From Bacillota bacterium (GTDB taxonomy: Bacteria; Bacillota; UBA4882; UBA8346): a stretch of DNA of 56,746 bases. The stretch lies in contig JAAYEK010000174.1 of NCBI GenBank assembly GCA_012728785.1, forward strand, positions 1 through 56,746, in the 5' to 3' direction. This document shows, piece by piece, positions 1 to 8,797 of this stretch. Position 1 is the first letter of the stretch; each line of letters begins with the position of its first letter. A program made the translations under genes and the position numbers. The notes under the pieces are model-generated. The model worked only from the letters and a program-made list of their open reading frames with translations, was not told the origin of the DNA and did not search any database.

Positions 1-477
1 CGGGCTCGAAATACCGACATTGCTAATCTTGACATTCACGATCGGGTGAATTTTGCAGCGGTTCATTCTTTTCTTAATGTTGATTCGAAAAAGAAAAATA
101 TCACTTTGGAACTGAAGATCGACACCGCTATATGTCAGGTGATGGAGTACTTTGAAACCTTCTTGGCCAGAATGATGATGTGTCGTCGTGCCGCTACCTT
201 TCTTGATTGTAATTTTAAGATTGAAATTAATGGTAATATAATATTGTGATTCCTGGATATATTCCCAATTTGTCTAGAAAATTGTTTTTTAACTTCTTAT
301 TAATCTAAAAGGAGTTTAAATGTAACTATCATTTGTTATGATGAACGTGACGGTAGCAATGCTGGTGGAAACACTGAACCGAAAGTCCCCTGAAGTCAAA
401 GGGATTGCTTTTATCAAGCTAGGTTTATCAAAGTAATGATCTAATTTTGTTTTTAATTAAAAGACAGTTCAGATATA

Positions 478-516
478 AAAACCGGGATAGTATCGACTAA
501 TCCCGGTTTTGCTTTT
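478..516. terminator. Bidirectional intrinsic terminator downstream of DUF896 gene
   Basis: AAAACCGGGATAGT...ACTAATCCCGGTTTT perfect-arm hairpin with flanking T/A tracts. Confidence 0.85.
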
Positions 517-543
517 ATTCCTTAAGTAACTAAAAAAACATCG

Positions 544-759
544 TCAATGTTTACAACCTTTTTTATGGGGTTCAACTACATTTCCGGCCTCATCTACAAT
601 CTCGATCCGGTCCAAATTCATTTTGAACTGTTCCTTAATCGAGTTTAGATAAATCCGGCGCAAACTGTCCCGTTCAGCCAATTCTTCCGGAGACAACGGT
701 TCCTTTTGGGATTTATGATATAGTTCATTGAGGCGATCAATTACTTTTATTTTCGGCAA
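544..759 (-). CDS. DUF896 (YnzC-like) small protein
   Basis: 71 aa, IDRLNELYHKSQKEPLSPEELAERDSLRRIYL family pattern. Confidence 0.85.
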   Translation of the reverse strand: MPKIKVIDRLNELYHKSQKEPLSPEELAERDSLRRIYLNSIKEQFKMNLDRIEIVDEAGNVVEPHKKGCKH

Positions 760-760
760 T

Positions 761-1894
761 TTAAGCCCCTTTCCGGTAGACTTGTTTCAAATACGCGATG
801 ATTTCTCGGGCTGCATTGGGTTTGGCAAGTTTACCAATATTGTCACGTAAAACCGATAACCTTTCCGGTTCTGCCAGCAATCCCTCCAAAGCGCCCCGTG
901 CCTGTTTAGCGCTTTTCACCCGTAAACCGGCGCCGTGTTTAACTAGAAATTCACTATTACTAAATTCCTGTCCGGGTATGGGATATAGAATGATTAAGGG
1001 CAGATCCTTAGCCATCGCTTCGGTTGAAGTCAACCCGCCCGACTTGGAGATCAAAATGTCACTGGCTTCCATTAATTCATCCATATTATTGACAAACCCA
1101 AAAATCTGGATGGTATGGCGGTATTTTTCGGTATAAGCAGTCAATTCGTCATACAGTCCCGAATTATTACCGCAAACCACTAATACTTGCAAAGGATGAT
1201 CGATTTTTTCGATCTCCGCCACCAATTCCTTAATAGGCCCTACTCCAAAACCACCACTGGTAATCAAGAGTGAAAAAAGTCCGGTATCCATCCCCAACTT
1301 CTTTCGAATCTCTTTTTTATCCTGTCTGCAAGTGAACTCGGGACTAATCGGCAAACCGATAGTATGGGCCTTTTCCCGCGCAACTCCTAATTTAACCAAA
1401 CGTGGAATTAAATCTTCATTAGGAGCTATATAAAGATCTACCCCACTGTTCCTCCAAAAAGCATGGGGGTAATAATCTGTAATACAAGTCGCCAAAAATG
1501 ATTTGAATTTCCCTCGTTTTTTTAAGGATGTTATTATTTCATTGGCCAACCAATGGGTAGTGATGATCAAGTCGGGTTTCTCGGTTAGGATATATTTCTC
1601 AAACTCTTTACAATGAATCGAATTGGTGATTCTTCTAAAACATCTGACAATCCGGTCAACTATTCGGATATCGGTTAAATAGTATCCTAACCCGAACAGC
1701 CACGGGCACCGGTTAATCAAAAACAAATAAACCGCCGGATATGACTTTTTAAAAACCGGTCTTGTATAATCTAATACATTGAATAGACTGATCTCCGCCT
1801 CGGAAAAAACTTCTTCCGCCGCCTTATAGAGGGCTTCCGCCGCTCTCCGATGGCCTGAGCCCGCGTCGGTGTAAATAATATTGATTTTTATCAG
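761..1894 (-). CDS. GT28/MGDG-synthase-like diacylglycerol glycosyltransferase (UgtP-like)
   Basis: ORF extends in frame upstream of the listed ATG (1726) to include IKINIIYTDAGSGHRRAAEALYKAAEEVF; C-terminal SKSGGLTSTEAMAKDLPLIILYPIPGQE is the family UDP-sugar site; CTG start proposed at 1894. Confidence 0.8.
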   Translation of the reverse strand: MIKINIIYTDAGSGHRRAAEALYKAAEEVFSEAEISLFNVLDYTRPVFKKSYPAVYLFLINRCPWLFGLGYYLTDIRIVDRIVRCFRRITNSIHCKEFEKYILTEKPDLIITTHWLANEIITSLKKRGKFKSFLATCITDYYPHAFWRNSGVDLYIAPNEDLIPRLVKLGVAREKAHTIGLPISPEFTCRQDKKEIRKKLGMDTGLFSLLITSGGFGVGPIKELVAEIEKIDHPLQVLVVCGNNSGLYDELTAYTEKYRHTIQIFGFVNNMDELMEASDILISKSGGLTSTEAMAKDLPLIILYPIPGQEFSNSEFLVKHGAGLRVKSAKQARGALEGLLAEPERLSVLRDNIGKLAKPNAAREIIAYLKQVYRKGA

Positions 1895-1988
1895 AAAAAT
1901 CAGTCCTCTCTTCTTATTTACCTTTAAATACCGATTCCTTCTCCATTAATTATAATTTTTTTTGAGTAGTTCGTCAATTTTACTTTGA

Positions 1989-2486
1989 TTAGGTGTTTTT
2001 TCCAAAATTAATATCTTTAATTAGTCTTCTTTCAATACTTAAATTGTTCTTTTCCATAACTAAAACTAAATAACCGGCTTCCTTTGTAAAATAATTGCAG
2101 ACCGAACCCGGATTAAGCAATCGGACCCCTTTCAGAATACTATCATGAAACCGGTGAGTGTGTCCGAAAAAAACCAAGGCCGCTTTTTCAATACGGGCCT
2201 GCCCTACCAATATGGACAAATCGTGACCTACATCAAATAAATGTCCATGTGTGAATAAACAACGTCGCTTACCAATTTTTAACACTAATGAAGTCGGAAA
2301 TTGCCCTTTGAGATCATTGTTACCTTCCACCCCATCCACATTGAAGCCAACTAGCCTTCGAAGCCTTAATGAGTCCTCAATTCCGTCCCCCAAATGAAAT
2401 AATAAGTCAAATGGCTCCTCCTGCTTCACAATTCGCTTCAATACTCCTATATTTCCATGGCTGTCACTAACGATTACTACTTTCAT
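1989..2486 (-). CDS. YfcE/MJ0936-family metallophosphoesterase
   Basis: MKVVIVSDSHGN...HLGDG...GNND...THGH...GHTH motifs. Confidence 0.9.
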   Translation of the reverse strand: MKVVIVSDSHGNIGVLKRIVKQEEPFDLLFHLGDGIEDSLRLRRLVGFNVDGVEGNNDLKGQFPTSLVLKIGKRRCLFTHGHLFDVGHDLSILVGQARIEKAALVFFGHTHRFHDSILKGVRLLNPGSVCNYFTKEAGYLVLVMEKNNLSIERRLIKDINFGKNT

Positions 2487-2633
2487 TTGTAACAAACCCC
2501 TGTGATTTGTTCTACGTTAATTTAGGATAGGTTTATTCCCTTATTAAAAGTTAGTCTTTTTCCTGGGTTTTACTAATAATTTTCTAAAGGTGAAACCTCT
2601 TCCAGCAGCGAAAACATCCCCCATCGAAGCGAG

Positions 2634-3809
2634 GTGGAGCAGATGAAACTTAGAAAATGGATCCTTTTTCAATTATCCCTATTTTTACTTAGCGTCATTA
2701 TTCCTTTCCCCCAATTTTCCACAGAGGCAGTAATTAGTTCCCAAACTGTTTTTAGTCCTAATGAATTAATCATCCTTCCCAAGCCTAATCCTCCGGCTAA
2801 TCAATCCAGTTTTGGCAAAGTGGTTAAACTGGATTGGCCAAAACCTGAAGAAATTAAAGGAATCTATGCCACCGGTTGGATGGCCGGCTCTGCCAAATGG
2901 TTTCCCCGAATGGTCCAGTTCATCAATGAAACCGAATTTAACGCAATCGTAATTGATGTTAAGGATGATTGTGGGACCCTTAGTTATCATTCTCAGGTTG
3001 GTTTAGTCAACGAAATTGGGGCCGTAGAGAATAAAATAAATGACCCAAAAGCCATGATTGAAACTTTACGGGAGAACCAGATCTTTCCCATCGCTCGAAT
3101 TGTAGTATTCAAAGATCCTTTCCTGGCCAAGAAAAAAACCGAGTGGGCCGTTAAAGATATTAATGGGGGCCCATGGAAAGACCGCAAAGGTTTATATTGG
3201 GTTGACCCTTATAACCAAGAGCTTTGGGACTATATCGTCAACATCGCCGAAGAAGCGATTGCGATCGGTTTTCAAGAGATCCAGTTCGATTATGTCCGTT
3301 TCACCAGCGACGGTGATGTCAAACGGTGTGTCTACCCCTTCAATAACGGAGAATCCCGAGAAGATACTATTCAAAATTTCTTGAGATATGCCCGTACGAA
3401 ACTTCAAGCTTATCAAATACCTATTTCCGCCGATATATTTGGACTAACCACCAGCGTCCCCGATGATCAAGGAATCGGACAACAATTTGAAAAAATTATC
3501 AGTAACGTTGATATAGTCTGCCCGATGGTATACCCTTCTCATTACGCCAGTGGTACTTATGGTCTTAAAAACCCAAACCGGCAACCCTATGAAACTGTAC
3601 TTAAAGGTGTCACCGACGCTAAAAAAAGGATGGACAAAGCAGGTAATACTTCGACAACCCTTCGGCCTTGGCTTCAGGACTTCAACCTCGGTCATAATTA
3701 CGGCCGCAATGAAATCCAAGCTCAAATCAGAGCCGTTCAAGACTCCGGTGTTAAAGAATGGATCTTTTGGAATCCAAGCTGCCGTTATGACAAAGAAAAG
3801 TATAATTAA
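2634..3809 (+). CDS. Secreted DUF4015 putative glycoside hydrolase (paralogue 1)
   Basis: GIYATGWMAGSAKWFPRMVQFINETEFNAIVIDVKDDCGTLSY...QFDYVRF; paralogue of 25441-26757. Confidence 0.85.
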   Translation: MEQMKLRKWILFQLSLFLLSVIIPFPQFSTEAVISSQTVFSPNELIILPKPNPPANQSSFGKVVKLDWPKPEEIKGIYATGWMAGSAKWFPRMVQFINETEFNAIVIDVKDDCGTLSYHSQVGLVNEIGAVENKINDPKAMIETLRENQIFPIARIVVFKDPFLAKKKTEWAVKDINGGPWKDRKGLYWVDPYNQELWDYIVNIAEEAIAIGFQEIQFDYVRFTSDGDVKRCVYPFNNGESREDTIQNFLRYARTKLQAYQIPISADIFGLTTSVPDDQGIGQQFEKIISNVDIVCPMVYPSHYASGTYGLKNPNRQPYETVLKGVTDAKKRMDKAGNTSTTLRPWLQDFNLGHNYGRNEIQAQIRAVQDSGVKEWIFWNPSCRYDKEKYN

Positions 3810-3878
3810 TCATTAATTCTACTGCTAGAAATTATTTCAGCAATGGGCTTTAATTAGAATCATAACTAAACTTATTAA

Positions 3879-3912
3879 AAAGGGACCGGATAAAACCTGT
3901 CCCTTTTATTTA
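3879..3912. terminator. Intrinsic terminator between convergent genes
   Basis: AAAAGGGACcggataaaacctGTCCCTTTTATTT. Confidence 0.8.
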
Positions 3913-4590
3913 CAAAAACTGCCTCGAGCTTTCGAAAGACCGGACTACATGTTCCTTGGCCCGTAATAAATCACGATCTACTAAGGCTTCATATAAAGCG
4001 CGATGGTTTTCTAAAACTTGCTCGGGACCGATCTTTTTCAAGGTCTTTTCAATGGGATATGCATACAACTGCATAATTAACCGGCTAATCCTGATAAAAG
4101 AAGAATTATTTGAAATTTGTAATAATTTAAGATGAAACCGCAAATCCAAGTCAGCCAATAACTCTAGGTTGCCACCGGGAATACTTTTTTCAAATTCTTC
4201 CAATTCGGCGGCAAGCAGTTTAAAATCATCAGCGGTCGCCTTTTTAATCACCAACTCAATCGCGTCAACCTCCAATAATACTCTGAGCTCAAATAAATCG
4301 TCTTTTGAGCCTTTCTCGATGATCAGATTAAAGACCAACGGGTTTAACATCAATTGTGAACCTTCGGTGGCTATAAAAGTACCCCCTCGTTTTCTGGCAT
4401 TTAAAACGCCGAGACCGCTAAGGGTCTTTAATGCTTCTCGAAGGGATGTCCGACTAACTCCAAGCTGTAAGGCCAATTCCGGTTCAGGGGGCAAGCGATC
4501 ACCCGGTTTTAGGTCACCTTTAATTAACGACTGGGTAATCTTCTCAATAATTTGCTGCACTACTGTGGTAGCTTGTATCGGCTGAAACAA
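3910..4590 (-). CDS. FadR-subfamily GntR transcriptional regulator
   Basis: Winged-helix GDRLPPEPELALQLGVSRTSLREALKTLSGLGVL plus FCD-like C-terminus. Confidence 0.9.
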   Translation of the reverse strand: MFQPIQATTVVQQIIEKITQSLIKGDLKPGDRLPPEPELALQLGVSRTSLREALKTLSGLGVLNARKRGGTFIATEGSQLMLNPLVFNLIIEKGSKDDLFELRVLLEVDAIELVIKKATADDFKLLAAELEEFEKSIPGGNLELLADLDLRFHLKLLQISNNSSFIRISRLIMQLYAYPIEKTLKKIGPEQVLENHRALYEALVDRDLLRAKEHVVRSFESSRQFL

Positions 4591-4605
4591 AATATCACCT
4601 CAAAT

Positions 4606-5169
4606 TTATCTCCATGGAAAATTAAACCAACGAATATCAAATTCGATTCTTACGGTATACAGCCCAGCGGGCAAGCTTTGGCCGGGTTCGGAATAAAGAC
4701 GGTAAGTTATGGTCTCTTTATTTTGATTCTTATAATAATCAAAATAGGAATTGACCTTTACCCATTGTTGGGAAAACTGCTGAAAATTCCGACCATCTTT
4801 TGACCAATGCAATTGAGAAATGGGTATTTGATTTTCGGAACTCATGGAATCTTTTAAATAAGCGTCTGTCGCTCTAATCCCCAAATGCCAGGGCAACTTC
4901 AATCTGATAAAATCCTCTAAACCGAGTAAATGTTGGGAAACAACCGTTACTTCTTGATTTGCGGAATAATATTCTTCCGGTTCCTCCGCGTCCACTACAG
5001 TAAAAGAAATATTGGAGGGAGTCACATTGATCCTTAAAAAGGGACCTAATGCATAGACAGGCGTATCAGAAACCGCTCCCCAACCGATGGTTAACATTCC
5101 GATAATCAATAAAGGAATCCTAAGATTCTTAAAAAAAGTTCTTTTTTTCATTTTTACTTCCTTTAACAA
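4606..5169 (-). CDS. Secreted small beta-rich protein; candidate fibre subunit C of chaperone/usher-like cluster
   Basis: Signal peptide, about 187 aa, C-terminal strand LPAGLYTVRIEFDIRWF; divergent from usher-like gene. Confidence 0.55.
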   Translation of the reverse strand: MLKEVKMKKRTFFKNLRIPLLIIGMLTIGWGAVSDTPVYALGPFLRINVTPSNISFTVVDAEEPEEYYSANQEVTVVSQHLLGLEDFIRLKLPWHLGIRATDAYLKDSMSSENQIPISQLHWSKDGRNFQQFSQQWVKVNSYFDYYKNQNKETITYRLYSEPGQSLPAGLYTVRIEFDIRWFNFPWR

Positions 5170-5177
5170 AAAGGATT

Positions 5178-8132
5178 TTGATAGTTCTGCTAGAATTAAT
5201 TAGGGTTATGAAGTACTATTTTAAATGCTTTCCTTCTATTATTTCGCTAATATTTATCATTTTCCTCCTTTTGTCAAACAGTTACTCGGTATTAGCCGGT
5301 GAAACTGTCTTGAATACTGCTCTCTCTGTAACTGTGCCGGAAGAACAATCTGGAAATCCAGGCGATTTTTTAACTTATGTCTTGTCTTTTGAAAACCGGT
5401 CCAATTCTCCCATAGACTTACAAATCGAATACTTGACCGAACCGGAATGGAATATCATCGGGGATAGTATGGTTACTGTTCCAGCCAATACTAAAAACTA
5501 TTTTTTCCCCCTTACAATAATGATCCCTCAAAATGCGCCGGCAGATTTTAAAAAAGCAATTGGGGTCAGATTTAAAATCTACGGCGAAGCTTTTACCTTA
5601 CCCATAGTTAATATTCCCATTTTTGTTAATCCGGTATCCACCATTAATATTACTACTCCTGCCTCTCAAAACGGACTTAACGGTTCCACCGTCGAATATC
5701 GCATTGTCGTTACCAACTCCGGTAATACTACAGAACGCCTCGCCATCAAGAGCTCATCAGAAAATGAATGGCTTTTGGAAGTTGAACCTGCTGCCTTTGA
5801 GATTAATCCCAATGAATCTAGGCAAATCTTGGTGAAGCACCAAATACCGGGTTACTCGGAAACGGATTACGATCAGATTAAACTTATATTCTCCTGGGGT
5901 AACCAGCAAAAGGTGGTTCTGCTTACAACCGGTGTAGTTGATCAATATGATAAAATGGCCGACCGTTATTATGTTTGGCAAGGACAGGCATCCTTATCCC
6001 ACCCTAACATTTTGGAACCGGATCTAACCGATCCTAACCTCTCCTTCTCCTTAAGTGGAGATTGGAAGTCGGGCAGTGATTATCAATTTTATTTTTCCGA
6101 TCTGCTTAACGATCTTAACCGGCGTTATTTTTCCCATATTAAAACCGATCACTGGGATGTTAAGGCCGGAGATTTTTCTCTTCCCTGGCAAGGGTTGATC
6201 ACTCCCAAAAACTCTCTTGGCAATTTAAGAGTTGCTCATACTGATGGCGACCGCTCTTATGGTGTCTATACCTGGGAACCGTTGGAAAAAGACGGTGAAC
6301 GGACCTTTGGTTTAGAAGCCTTCTTTAATGAAAATTCCCGGCTTAGTCTCCTCAATGAAACAACCGGGCGATTCGACCAAAATGTTTTAGAATGGGACTA
6401 CCGATCAGACTTAACGTCTGGACTAAGATGGTCCAACTCCCTCGCCTATAATATCGCGGATTCCCACAGCTATGCTTATGGTTTCGGGATTGATCGTTTC
6501 AAAGGAAACTGGTATTTTACCTCCAATTTTGAGGCTTTAAATGAAATTAGCGACTATCTTGACAAAAAAAGATTGCAACTAACTATATATCAGCCTTTTT
6601 CCAATGATTCCATGACCATTTACAATCACTTTATTTATGAAAGCAGAACTCTTGCAGAACTTAATCCCGATCATTCAACGAATATCAAAGATTACGATGA
6701 TTACAGTCTGGAAACCCTTTTTTACTGGCCTTTCGGATTAAACCTTCGTTTTTCATTTCAATACCAATTAGCCGATGGCTCCTTTTCTAAAAATAACGCT
6801 TCACTCTTTATCGAAGATGCCTTTGAAATTGATCGTTTTCGTCATGAGTGGTGGTTAAGCCATTCCATGGATCATTCCGCTGATGACGTGGACTCGGATT
6901 ATTCCAAATTGAACTGGGAAACCGAATATGCCTTAAATAAAAATCAAGATTTAATCATCAACCCTCAACTCATTTCGAACTCAGCCTCGTCTGAAAACGA
7001 GTCGAAACTGGGATTTGGTTATCAACAACGGTTATTCCATAATAGCCTTGAATGGAAGTCTTTATTGTTTCATCATTTCTCTTCTGAAACCGAATACAGC
7101 CTTAAATGTTCCCTTGATTGGCGTATCTATCAATATCTTCTTTCATTGGAGTATATCGGAATTCAAGACAATTCCGACTATCATACCGATACTTTCAGTC
7201 TCGCAATTCGCAAAAAATTTTCGATTCCAATACCGAAACCTTTGGGGACGGTTGAAGGAATCGCTTTCCTCGACCGAAACCAAAACGGTGTTTTGGATGA
7301 TGACGAGCATCCGCTTCGCAGGGCGATCATGATTCTGGATGGTTCCACGACTTTTGAAACGGATGAAAACGGTTATTATGCTCTTCATGGGCTAACCCCA
7401 GGCGAACACCAAATCTCTCTTAATTCATTATACGAAGTGATTTATCTACCTCATACTCCGGTTACATTAGTGACTGTGAAACAATACCAAACTGTTAGAT
7501 TGGACCTGCCTTTTATTCGCTCCCAAAACATTACCGGTATTCTATATTTTGATCAAAACAAAAATGGAACTAAGGAACCGGACGAACCTAACTTAGCAGG
7601 TATTCCTATCAATTTAACCAATTCCGAAACCGGCGAGACCTTCCAAACCTATTCCAATTATGACGGGCAGTTTATCTTTTATCAACTTGCACCTGGTTCT
7701 TATGAATTTAGCTTTGACGATAACTTACTTCCCGATAACCTGCAAGGACCGTTGAAAACTGATTCCCTAGTCATTGATGCTAAAAATCAGGAGGACATAG
7801 CACTGCTAAACTTTGGTTTGCTGCCTTTTGAAAGACCTATTGAAATTGTTAAAGAAGAGGCTCAACTATTACTAATCTTGGAAAAAGAATTAATTAAAGC
7901 CGGTGAATCATTATTGATCACCATTGAATCCGGAGTCACTTTGAAAAGTTTGGAACTTCAATTGCCAACCGGCCAAAATGTTTTATTCGAAACCAAGAAC
8001 CAAAAGACCTGGAACTATCGGTGGCAAACACCAGTTAATATAAGAGCAGGTCAAGTCAAAATCAAATGTAGTGGTATAGACCTGGAAGGCACTGTCCATC
8101 AAGAAGAGCTCTTACTGGTAATAATAAAATAA
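5178..8132 (+). CDS. Usher-like secreted protein: N-terminal Ig/NPCBM-like domains, predicted outer-membrane beta-barrel-like region, two SdrD-B-like repeats, C-terminal Ig-like domain
   Basis: 984 aa, signal peptide (MKYYFKCF.. start about 5208); long alternating aromatic strand pattern aa ~250-690; GTVEGIAFLDRNQNGVLDDDEHPL and ITGILYFDQNKNGTKEPDEPNL repeats; no LPXTG or C-terminal TM. Confidence 0.6.
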   Translation: MIVLLELIRVMKYYFKCFPSIISLIFIIFLLLSNSYSVLAGETVLNTALSVTVPEEQSGNPGDFLTYVLSFENRSNSPIDLQIEYLTEPEWNIIGDSMVTVPANTKNYFFPLTIMIPQNAPADFKKAIGVRFKIYGEAFTLPIVNIPIFVNPVSTINITTPASQNGLNGSTVEYRIVVTNSGNTTERLAIKSSSENEWLLEVEPAAFEINPNESRQILVKHQIPGYSETDYDQIKLIFSWGNQQKVVLLTTGVVDQYDKMADRYYVWQGQASLSHPNILEPDLTDPNLSFSLSGDWKSGSDYQFYFSDLLNDLNRRYFSHIKTDHWDVKAGDFSLPWQGLITPKNSLGNLRVAHTDGDRSYGVYTWEPLEKDGERTFGLEAFFNENSRLSLLNETTGRFDQNVLEWDYRSDLTSGLRWSNSLAYNIADSHSYAYGFGIDRFKGNWYFTSNFEALNEISDYLDKKRLQLTIYQPFSNDSMTIYNHFIYESRTLAELNPDHSTNIKDYDDYSLETLFYWPFGLNLRFSFQYQLADGSFSKNNASLFIEDAFEIDRFRHEWWLSHSMDHSADDVDSDYSKLNWETEYALNKNQDLIINPQLISNSASSENESKLGFGYQQRLFHNSLEWKSLLFHHFSSETEYSLKCSLDWRIYQYLLSLEYIGIQDNSDYHTDTFSLAIRKKFSIPIPKPLGTVEGIAFLDRNQNGVLDDDEHPLRRAIMILDGSTTFETDENGYYALHGLTPGEHQISLNSLYEVIYLPHTPVTLVTVKQYQTVRLDLPFIRSQNITGILYFDQNKNGTKEPDEPNLAGIPINLTNSETGETFQTYSNYDGQFIFYQLAPGSYEFSFDDNLLPDNLQGPLKTDSLVIDAKNQEDIALLNFGLLPFERPIEIVKEEAQLLLILEKELIKAGESLLITIESGVTLKSLELQLPTGQNVLFETKNQKTWNYRWQTPVNIRAGQVKIKCSGIDLEGTVHQEELLLVIIK

Positions 8133-8153
8133 AAAACCCTCCACAAAAGAGAG
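8129..8153 (-). terminator. Intrinsic terminator for subunit B gene
   Basis: Minus strand GCCCTCTCTTTTGTGGAGGGTTTTTTATT. Confidence 0.75.
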
Positions 8154-8187
8154 GGCATCCAAAGAGGAAGTTTAGGTTCATTATGTT

Positions 8188-8607
8188 TTATTCACTAAAT
8201 AACAACTGATATCCGAGGTTAACCGATCCTTCGGAAACTCCCCTTACTTTAATATAAAAACGATAATTGCGCCAATCCGACTTGGCTCCGGTTATCATGG
8301 TTTCTCCCATTTGCGATCCAAAACCATGCCAAGCCCGGTTATCAATAGACCATTCCAGCTCTGGGTTGTTACTATAAGGAATCGCTACAAATCTCCATTT
8401 TCGACTGGAATTACTAAAAATCGTAACATCAACTATTTGAATCAGATCGGAACCGTTTCTTAGAGTAGACTGATTTTCTAGGTGATACCTACCGATTTCG
8501 GCTACCCGAATCGTTACGTCATTAGAGGTTCTCCCCCAAACAACCGTATTGAAGCCTAGGATTAAAATTAAAACTAATGCCCACCAAATTATCCTTTTAG
8601 ATAACAT
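8188..8607 (-). CDS. Secreted small beta-rich protein; candidate fibre subunit B, riboswitch-controlled
   Basis: MLSKRIIWWALVLILILGF signal peptide, SD AAAGGTG upstream of ATG 8607; longer ORF to 8676 runs into the riboswitch aptamer and is rejected. Confidence 0.65.
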   Translation of the reverse strand: MLSKRIIWWALVLILILGFNTVVWGRTSNDVTIRVAEIGRYHLENQSTLRNGSDLIQIVDVTIFSNSSRKWRFVAIPYSNNPELEWSIDNRAWHGFGSQMGETMITGAKSDWRNYRFYIKVRGVSEGSVNLGYQLLFSE

Positions 8608-8659
8608 AGCCCTCACACCTTTACGTAGGGGGCTACCAAAAATAAAACAACCCATTTTC

Positions 8660-8736
8660 GGAAGCCCGGCCATCATTGCTTTCGCTTTAGATCCGTGACT
8701 TTGCGTCTCCGGTTTTCACCGGATTTGCCTTTGTCG
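8660..8736 (-). promoter_or_regulatory. Cyclic-di-GMP-I (GEMM) riboswitch aptamer
   Basis: Minus strand CAAAGGCAAATCCGGTGAAAACCGGAGACGCAAAGTCACGGATCTAAAGCGAAAGCAATGATGGCCGGGCTTCCG: GGCAAA, GAAA tetraloop stem, GACGCAAAG, CACGG, ATGATGGCCGGG as in GEMM-I consensus. Confidence 0.95.
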
Positions 8737-8761
8737 AATTAAGTTGTGATTGTTCAATATT

Positions 8762-8790
8762 ATTATAACATTATGTTAAAATTTTGACAA
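8762..8790 (-). promoter_or_regulatory. SigA promoter driving riboswitch and subunit B
   Basis: TTGTCA-17 bp-TATAAT immediately downstream of chaperone stop. Confidence 0.85.
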
Positions 8791-8797
8791 CAATTAA

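Noticed and set aside
46-249. 67-aa plus-strand ORF at the window edge
   Set aside because: No SD, no recognisable family and possibly truncated by the window; not supported as a gene.
1914-1946. Ten-codon ORF MEKESVFKGK upstream of the glycosyltransferase
   Set aside because: No convincing SD and too short to distinguish from chance; noted only as a possible leader peptide.
8608-8676. N-terminal extension MMAGLPKMGCFIFGSPLRKGVRA of subunit B
   Set aside because: Lies inside the c-di-GMP riboswitch aptamer and expression platform; true start is the ATG at 8607 with an SD and signal peptide.
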